Below, piece after piece: positions 13,659 to 16,748 of a stretch of 16,748 nucleotides of DNA. Within the stretch, counting starts at the first letter, position 1, and each line of letters starts with the position of its first letter. The position numbers and the translations under genes are program-made. A model generated the notes under the pieces. It saw only the letters and a list, made by a program, of their open reading frames with translations, was not told the DNA's origin and searched no databases. Source of the stretch: Candidatus Aenigmatarchaeota archaeon. GTDB taxonomy: Archaea; Aenigmatarchaeota; Aenigmatarchaeia; QMZP01. Location of the stretch: contig WAQT01000002.1 of the NCBI GenBank assembly GCA_015520105.1, forward strand, positions 1 through 16,748, in the 5' to 3' direction.

Positions 13659-13667
13659 CGGCATTAA

Positions 13668-13677
13668 TTATATAAAC
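13668..13677 (+). promoter_or_regulatory. Upstream TATA box of the 13768 gene
   Basis: TTATATAAAC, a strong TATA consensus. Initiation about 25 bases on would fall inside the 13689-13704 dyad and give a leader of some 70 bases containing the 13709-13752 stem. Confidence 0.45.
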
Positions 13678-13688
13678 ATATTTCACCA

Positions 13689-13704
13689 TATAGTAGTTAC
13701 TATA
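13689..13704. promoter_or_regulatory. Operator-like 16-base dyad
   Basis: TATAGTA-GT-TACTATA: perfect 7-base arms with a 2-base centre, the geometry of a site for a dimeric winged-helix regulator. It sits at the expected start site of the upstream promoter. No candidate regulator is encoded nearby. Confidence 0.5.
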
Positions 13705-13708
13705 CCTT

Positions 13709-13752
13709 ATTCCTCTTTTTATGCGAAATCCGCTATATATAAAAAGAGGAAT
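13709..13752 (+). promoter_or_regulatory. Long inverted repeat overlapping the promoter
   Basis: ATTCCTCTTTTTAT (13709-13722) and ATAAAAAGAGGAAT (13739-13752) are perfect 14-base arms around a 16-base loop, which itself begins with a small GCG-AAATC-CGC stem. The right arm overlaps the proximal TATA box, so a protein on the dyad, or an RNA stem from the upstream promoter, could control the next gene. The pyrimidine-rich left arm may also end the CutA operon transcript. Confidence 0.7.
13734..13745 (+). promoter_or_regulatory. Proximal TATA box of the 13768 gene
   Basis: TATATATAAAAA, centred about 29 bases before the ATG at 13768. Near-leaderless transcription predicted. Overlaps the right arm of the inverted repeat. 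Confidence 0.6.
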
Positions 13753-13767
13753 GTCGGAAGGGCGAAC

Positions 13768-14646
13768 ATGGATATGCTGCTCAGGAAGAAGATGCTGAAG
13801 ATACAGGAAAGATTAGGCATGAGAATAGGCATCTCTTACGGAATATCCTCGATTCCTGTGATAAAGACGCCTGCGGACGCAATGAACGCGCTCCGCGAAC
13901 TCTACAAAGTGGGAGCAAAGGCCTTCGTCCTGCCGAAGGACATGTTCTCGGAGATACAGGACCCTTCAGACCTCTACAAGAGCTATTACGGAGACCTTCT
14001 GAGGATAAAGGAGGAGGCGAGCAAGCTCAACATAGAACTCTCTGTGAGGCATCCAGGCCTGAGCGATATGCCTGACGACGAGATGAGAATATTCTGCTCC
14101 ATAACATCGATAATGGACAACCGCACATTCATAATAAGACCGAACTTCTACAGGAACATGCCGAAGGAACAGAGCCTCACCCTTGCTGTGCACAAGATAA
14201 ACGAGATAATGGCCGAGCAGAGGGGAGACGTGAAGATGGGAATCGAGACCACGGGAAACGCATACGAGCCCGGCTCCCTCGACGACGTGATAGACGTGGT
14301 TAAGAGAACGAAGGGGACGGAACCGATAATAAACTGGGCCCATATACACGCGAGGGGAACCGGCGCCCTCAGGTCGGAGAACGACTACAGGAGAGTGATA
14401 GAGGAGGTTGTCTCAGCAATAGGCCAGGGCTGGCTCAGGAACTCCTACATGTTCTTCGGCGGAGTTTCCTACGGCCCTTCCGGAGTGACAGGAAGCATAC
14501 CCCTCAGGGAGTCTGACATGAAGCTCGAATACCTCATAAAGCAGATAATGTCATTCGGGATGCAGGGAACCCTGATTCTTGAGGACCCTGCCAGGGAGAA
14601 GCTCATACTCTCCATGCTCGACGACCTGGCCCGGATGGTGCGCTGA
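13768..14646 (+). CDS. Endonuclease IV-like TIM-barrel protein, ligands altered
   Basis: 292 residues of the AP endonuclease 2/xylose-isomerase-like barrel, closest by eye to the archaeal endonuclease IV branch. Family landmarks are MRIGISYGISSIP at the start (from Met18), LSVRHPGLSD (about 91-100), FIIRPNFY (121-128), MGIETTGNAYEPGSLDDV (157-174), INWAHIHARGTG (188-199), FFGGVSYGPSG (229-239), LRESDMKLEYL and LILEDPARE (269-277). Compared from memory with endonuclease IV, metal ligands His69 and His109 seem to be Arg94 and Arg124, Asp179 is Asn189, and the late His-containing HxHxSG block is YMFFGG. Glu160, His192 and Glu272 remain. It may therefore bind DNA or sugar without the usual three-zinc nuclease chemistry. 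The 13659-13767 region in front is unusually structured. Confidence 0.75.
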   Translation: MDMLLRKKMLKIQERLGMRIGISYGISSIPVIKTPADAMNALRELYKVGAKAFVLPKDMFSEIQDPSDLYKSYYGDLLRIKEEASKLNIELSVRHPGLSDMPDDEMRIFCSITSIMDNRTFIIRPNFYRNMPKEQSLTLAVHKINEIMAEQRGDVKMGIETTGNAYEPGSLDDVIDVVKRTKGTEPIINWAHIHARGTGALRSENDYRRVIEEVVSAIGQGWLRNSYMFFGGVSYGPSGVTGSIPLRESDMKLEYLIKQIMSFGMQGTLILEDPAREKLILSMLDDLARMVR

Positions 14647-14655
14647 CATTCCAAT

Positions 14656-14665
14656 GCATTTTAAC
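14656..14665 (+). promoter_or_regulatory. TATA box of the kinase gene
   Basis: GCATTTTAAC, centred about 25 bases before the ATG at 14686, with no ribosome site in between. Leaderless start predicted. Confidence 0.45.
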
Positions 14666-14685
14666 TTCCTTCCCCAATACTATTT

Positions 14686-15255
14686 ATGATAATCGCGATA
14701 TCCGGCGAGCCGGGAGCTGGCAAATCCACGCTGGCGAGGGCCCTCGCAAAGAGGCTGGGCTACAAACACTACTCCATGGGAGACATACGGAAGATGATGG
14801 CCCGCGAGAAAGGCCTCACGCTGCCGGAATTCAACAAGCTCTCCGAGAAAGACCCTTCCTCGGATATCTATGTCGACAGATACGCGGAGAAGCTCGGCAG
14901 GACCGAGGACAACTTCGTGATCGACGGAACCCTTGTCTATCATTTCATACCCCACGCCTTCAAGGTGATGCTCAAGGCGGACGAGTCCGAGAGGGCGAGG
15001 CGCGTGTTCTCCGACCTTAAGAACAGGCCCAGCGAAAGCTACTCCACCCCAGAGGAAACAAAAACCCGTCTCAGGGAGAGGCTGGAGAGCGACAGGAGAA
15101 GATACAGGAAGCTTTACGGGATAGAGAGATACCCCGAACCGGAGAAGTTCGACCTCATAATCGATACCACGAACAAGACAGTGGAAGAAGAGGTGGAGGA
15201 AGTCCTGAGAGCCTTGCGCAAAACCCGGACGAGGCCAGAAGCATTAAAGGATTAA
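14686..15255 (+). CDS. Cytidylate kinase-like NMP kinase
   Basis: P-loop kinase resembling archaeal cytidylate kinase, which phosphorylates CMP/dCMP with ATP. 189 residues. Walker A is GEPGAGKST (7-15). YSMGDIRKMMAREKGLTLPEF (about 29-49) is the NMP-binding region with the SxGD motif of archaeal Cmk. VIDGTLVYH (78-86) corresponds to the usual EGRLA-type strand, and an Arg-rich lid follows (RERLESDRRRYRKLYGIERY, about 130-149) with FDLIIDTTNK near the end. The usual EGR is DGT here, so substrate choice may differ and another small nucleoside or nucleotide kinase is possible. Leaderless promoter just upstream. It converges with the nucleotidyltransferase gene, with 10 bases between them. Confidence 0.82.
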   Translation: MIIAISGEPGAGKSTLARALAKRLGYKHYSMGDIRKMMAREKGLTLPEFNKLSEKDPSSDIYVDRYAEKLGRTEDNFVIDGTLVYHFIPHAFKVMLKADESERARRVFSDLKNRPSESYSTPEETKTRLRERLESDRRRYRKLYGIERYPEPEKFDLIIDTTNKTVEEEVEEVLRALRKTRTRPEALKD

Positions 15256-15265
15256 CAGACAGGAT

Positions 15266-16498
15266 TCAGATATCCTCCTTCTCCGCATCGTTCTCCTTCC
15301 TTATATTCTTCCTCATGACCTTTCCCGCGTCATGAATGAACTTCCTCACGTACTCCCTCTGCATGAGTATGTGCTGCTTCGGAAGCTCCATCACCTTTCC
15401 CTTCTTGACGAGCTCCTTCATCCTCTCAAGCTCCTTCATAACCTCCAGATACCTTCCGTCCACGATTCCGGGCTTCACGAGATGCTCCTCGAACGCCTGC
15501 ATCACGTCCCCTCTCGATGGCTTCTTCATTGCCTTGAGAAGAGTGAGCGCGGTCTCCCTCATTATGAGATGCGACTTCTCTATGATTCCCTCCCTCTTGA
15601 GAATCTCTATCCTCACGATAAGCTTCTGCATGGTCTTCACGAACCTCTTCGCCTTCCTGAGCCACTCATCAATCTCTTTTCCGGATATTGATTTCACCCT
15701 CTTGTGCTCCACTTCCTTCCTCAGCCTTATTATGTCCTCAAGATCTTTCGCATAGCTCTCTTCCAGAAACTCCGTGCTCACAAGATATTTCCTCACAGCA
15801 TCCGCTGCGTCTGGAGGCCTCGGCGGCGTCTTGCCGAGAAACATAAGAACCGCCTGAGCGCTCTCCAGCATCGCGTAATAAAGGTCCTCCACCACCATGT
15901 AAATCATCGCATTCTCCACCCTTCTTATCCTCTTCGGGGCCCTTTCCAGAAACTTCTCCACCGCCTCCTTGCTCGGCTTTATCTCTCCCATCTGGAGAAG
16001 CCTCTTTATGGGAAGGAATACGTCCTTGTCATAGACAGGAACGCCCTCCCTTATGAAATTAAAGACGATGGGATGGCCGTCCCTCACCATGGACCAGAAC
16101 TCTGTCAGGAGATAGGGCTGCTGGACAGACATGTGCTTGCTCAGTTTCTTCGCTATTCCCTCGAGGTCCTCCTCCAGCTTGGCCTTCATAGAGGGCGTTA
16201 TCTTTTGCTTGGTGTCATCCACTATCACGAACACGTCTATGTCCGACTCCTCCCGGGACTCCCCCCTTGCTGTGGAGCCGAAAAGCACGATGGACCTTAT
16301 GAGCGGGCCGTGCTTCTCCAGAACCTGCTTCGTGAACTTCTTGAGAATCTCAATCCTCTCCTTCTTTCCCGGTCCCTTCTTTTCACTCTTTGCGGGCTTG
16401 CTGGCAGCCGCTTTCTTTTTCCCGGATTCGCTCTTTCTGGCTGAGCCCGATTTTGTTTTGGAAGCGCTCGAGGACTTCGAAGATTTTTTCACAGACAT
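15266..16498 (-). CDS. Nucleotidyltransferase-HEPN fusion protein
   Basis: 410 residues. The first 47 are Lys/Ser/Ala-rich and probably disordered, like a basic nucleic-acid-binding tail. Residues about 48-158 form a minimal nucleotidyltransferase domain: GSTARG (74-79) and SDIDVFVIVDD with Asp86 and Asp88, closing with IREGVPVYDKD. Residues about 188-300 are helical and HEPN-like, with MVVEDLYYAMLESAQAVLMF and an Arg260-x4-His265 motif (RKEVEH), the form of the HEPN RNase active site. About 100 further helical, charged residues follow without a recognised domain. Separate MNT and HEPN genes form archaeal toxin-antitoxin pairs in which the transferase adenylylates the RNase. Here both seem joined in one chain, so self-control or a house-keeping role is possible. 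Confidence 0.78.
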   Translation of the reverse strand: MSVKKSSKSSSASKTKSGSARKSESGKKKAAASKPAKSEKKGPGKKERIEILKKFTKQVLEKHGPLIRSIVLFGSTARGESREESDIDVFVIVDDTKQKITPSMKAKLEEDLEGIAKKLSKHMSVQQPYLLTEFWSMVRDGHPIVFNFIREGVPVYDKDVFLPIKRLLQMGEIKPSKEAVEKFLERAPKRIRRVENAMIYMVVEDLYYAMLESAQAVLMFLGKTPPRPPDAADAVRKYLVSTEFLEESYAKDLEDIIRLRKEVEHKRVKSISGKEIDEWLRKAKRFVKTMQKLIVRIEILKREGIIEKSHLIMRETALTLLKAMKKPSRGDVMQAFEEHLVKPGIVDGRYLEVMKELERMKELVKKGKVMELPKQHILMQREYVRKFIHDAGKVMRKNIRKENDAEKEDI

Positions 16499-16527
16499 TT
16501 CATCACTAATATATAGTCACACCGCAG

Positions 16528-16537
16528 TTATATAAAG
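16528..16537 (-). promoter_or_regulatory. TATA box of the nucleotidyltransferase gene
   Basis: Minus-strand CTTTATATAA, centred about 35 bases before the ATG at 16498. This gives a leader of some 8-10 bases, with GTGATGA just before the ATG acting as a weak ribosome site. Confidence 0.55.
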
Positions 16538-16606
16538 CTTTCCACGTGTTCCCATTTTATACTCACTGCTCCTGAAATATAAATGACAGTCCCCTCCGCC
16601 AAACGC

Positions 16607-16748
16607 TCACCTGAACTCCGCCTTTTTCCACTGCTCCGGCCTCTTTCCCTTCTTGAGGACCGCGCTGGAGAACATGCCCCACGCCTCCTCCGGCATCTCC
16701 AGCAAATCCTTCATCGGCTCGAACATGTGGTCGCGTATTATCTGGAAC
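16607..16748 (-). CDS. 3' end of an unidentified gene, cut by the window
   Basis: The last 46 codons of a minus-strand gene end at a TGA (16607-16609). The visible C-terminus is amphipathic and Trp-, Met- and Lys-rich, with segments DHMFEPMKDLLEMPEEAWG and KKGKRPEQWKKAEFR. No motif is recognisable. About 70 bases separate it from the TATA box of the nucleotidyltransferase gene, so the two are probably not one transcript. Confidence 0.5.
   Translation of the reverse strand, partial: FQIIRDHMFEPMKDLLEMPEEAWGMFSSAVLKKGKRPEQWKKAEFR

Noticed and set aside
15704..16444. 246-codon open frame antisense to the nucleotidyltransferase
   Set aside because: His/Leu-rich shadow with no promoter or ribosome site; the opposite strand has real catalytic motifs.

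Overview
The window looks like a piece of a small archaeal genome. It carries an archaeal-type flap endonuclease (FEN1) and archaeal forms of ribosomal proteins S13, S4, S11 and L3. It also has a DUF763 protein and an archaeal-type cytidylate-kinase-like enzyme. Most genes have a TATA box about 24-28 bases before the ATG and little or no leader, which is an archaeal layout. Arginine is mostly AGA/AGG and isoleucine mostly ATA. Small genes, tight packing and many short unknown proteins suggest a DPANN-type lineage, but that placement is inference and no marker here fixes the phylum.

Layout. (1) 1-729: two small unknown genes with very strong Shine-Dalgarno sites, followed by a textbook hairpin-plus-U-run terminator. 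This style differs from the rest of the window. The first gene appears to be broken by a frameshift between its two Cys pairs. (2) 756-2621: FEN1 (minus) and a four-helix membrane protein (plus) diverge from one 66-base promoter region. (3) 2713-5374: operon S13-S4-S11-L3-rhodanese. S11 is followed by L3 rather than by the usual RNA polymerase subunit Rpo3 and L18e. (4) 5434-8038: a DUF763 protein, a two-helix membrane protein and a zinc-ribbon protein (both minus), then a rhomboid protease. The last two diverge across only 37 bases. (5) 8074-10149: a secreted lipoprotein with 57 cysteines and a mosaic internal structure. (6) 10192-10345: two perfect 54-base hairpin-bearing copies exactly 100 bases apart, in front of an operon of MacB-type permease, ATPase, surface-anchored CARDB-like protein and CutA (10365-13655). 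(7) 13659-13767: a regulatory region with two strong dyads and two TATA boxes. (8) 13768-15255: an endonuclease-IV-like TIM barrel that appears to have lost most metal ligands, and a small nucleotide kinase. (9) 15266-16498 (minus): a nucleotidyltransferase fused to a HEPN-like domain, then the 3' end of one more minus-strand gene at the edge.

Working together: region 3 is translation machinery. Regions 4-6 are rich in cell-envelope functions: membrane protease, disulfide-rich lipoprotein, and an ABC system with an extracellular anchored partner. The most notable candidates for new biology are the duplicated promoter/hairpin unit before the ABC operon, the ligand-poor endonuclease IV homologue behind a heavily structured promoter, and the one-chain nucleotidyltransferase-HEPN protein. 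Everything here is by eye. No alignment or database search was run.
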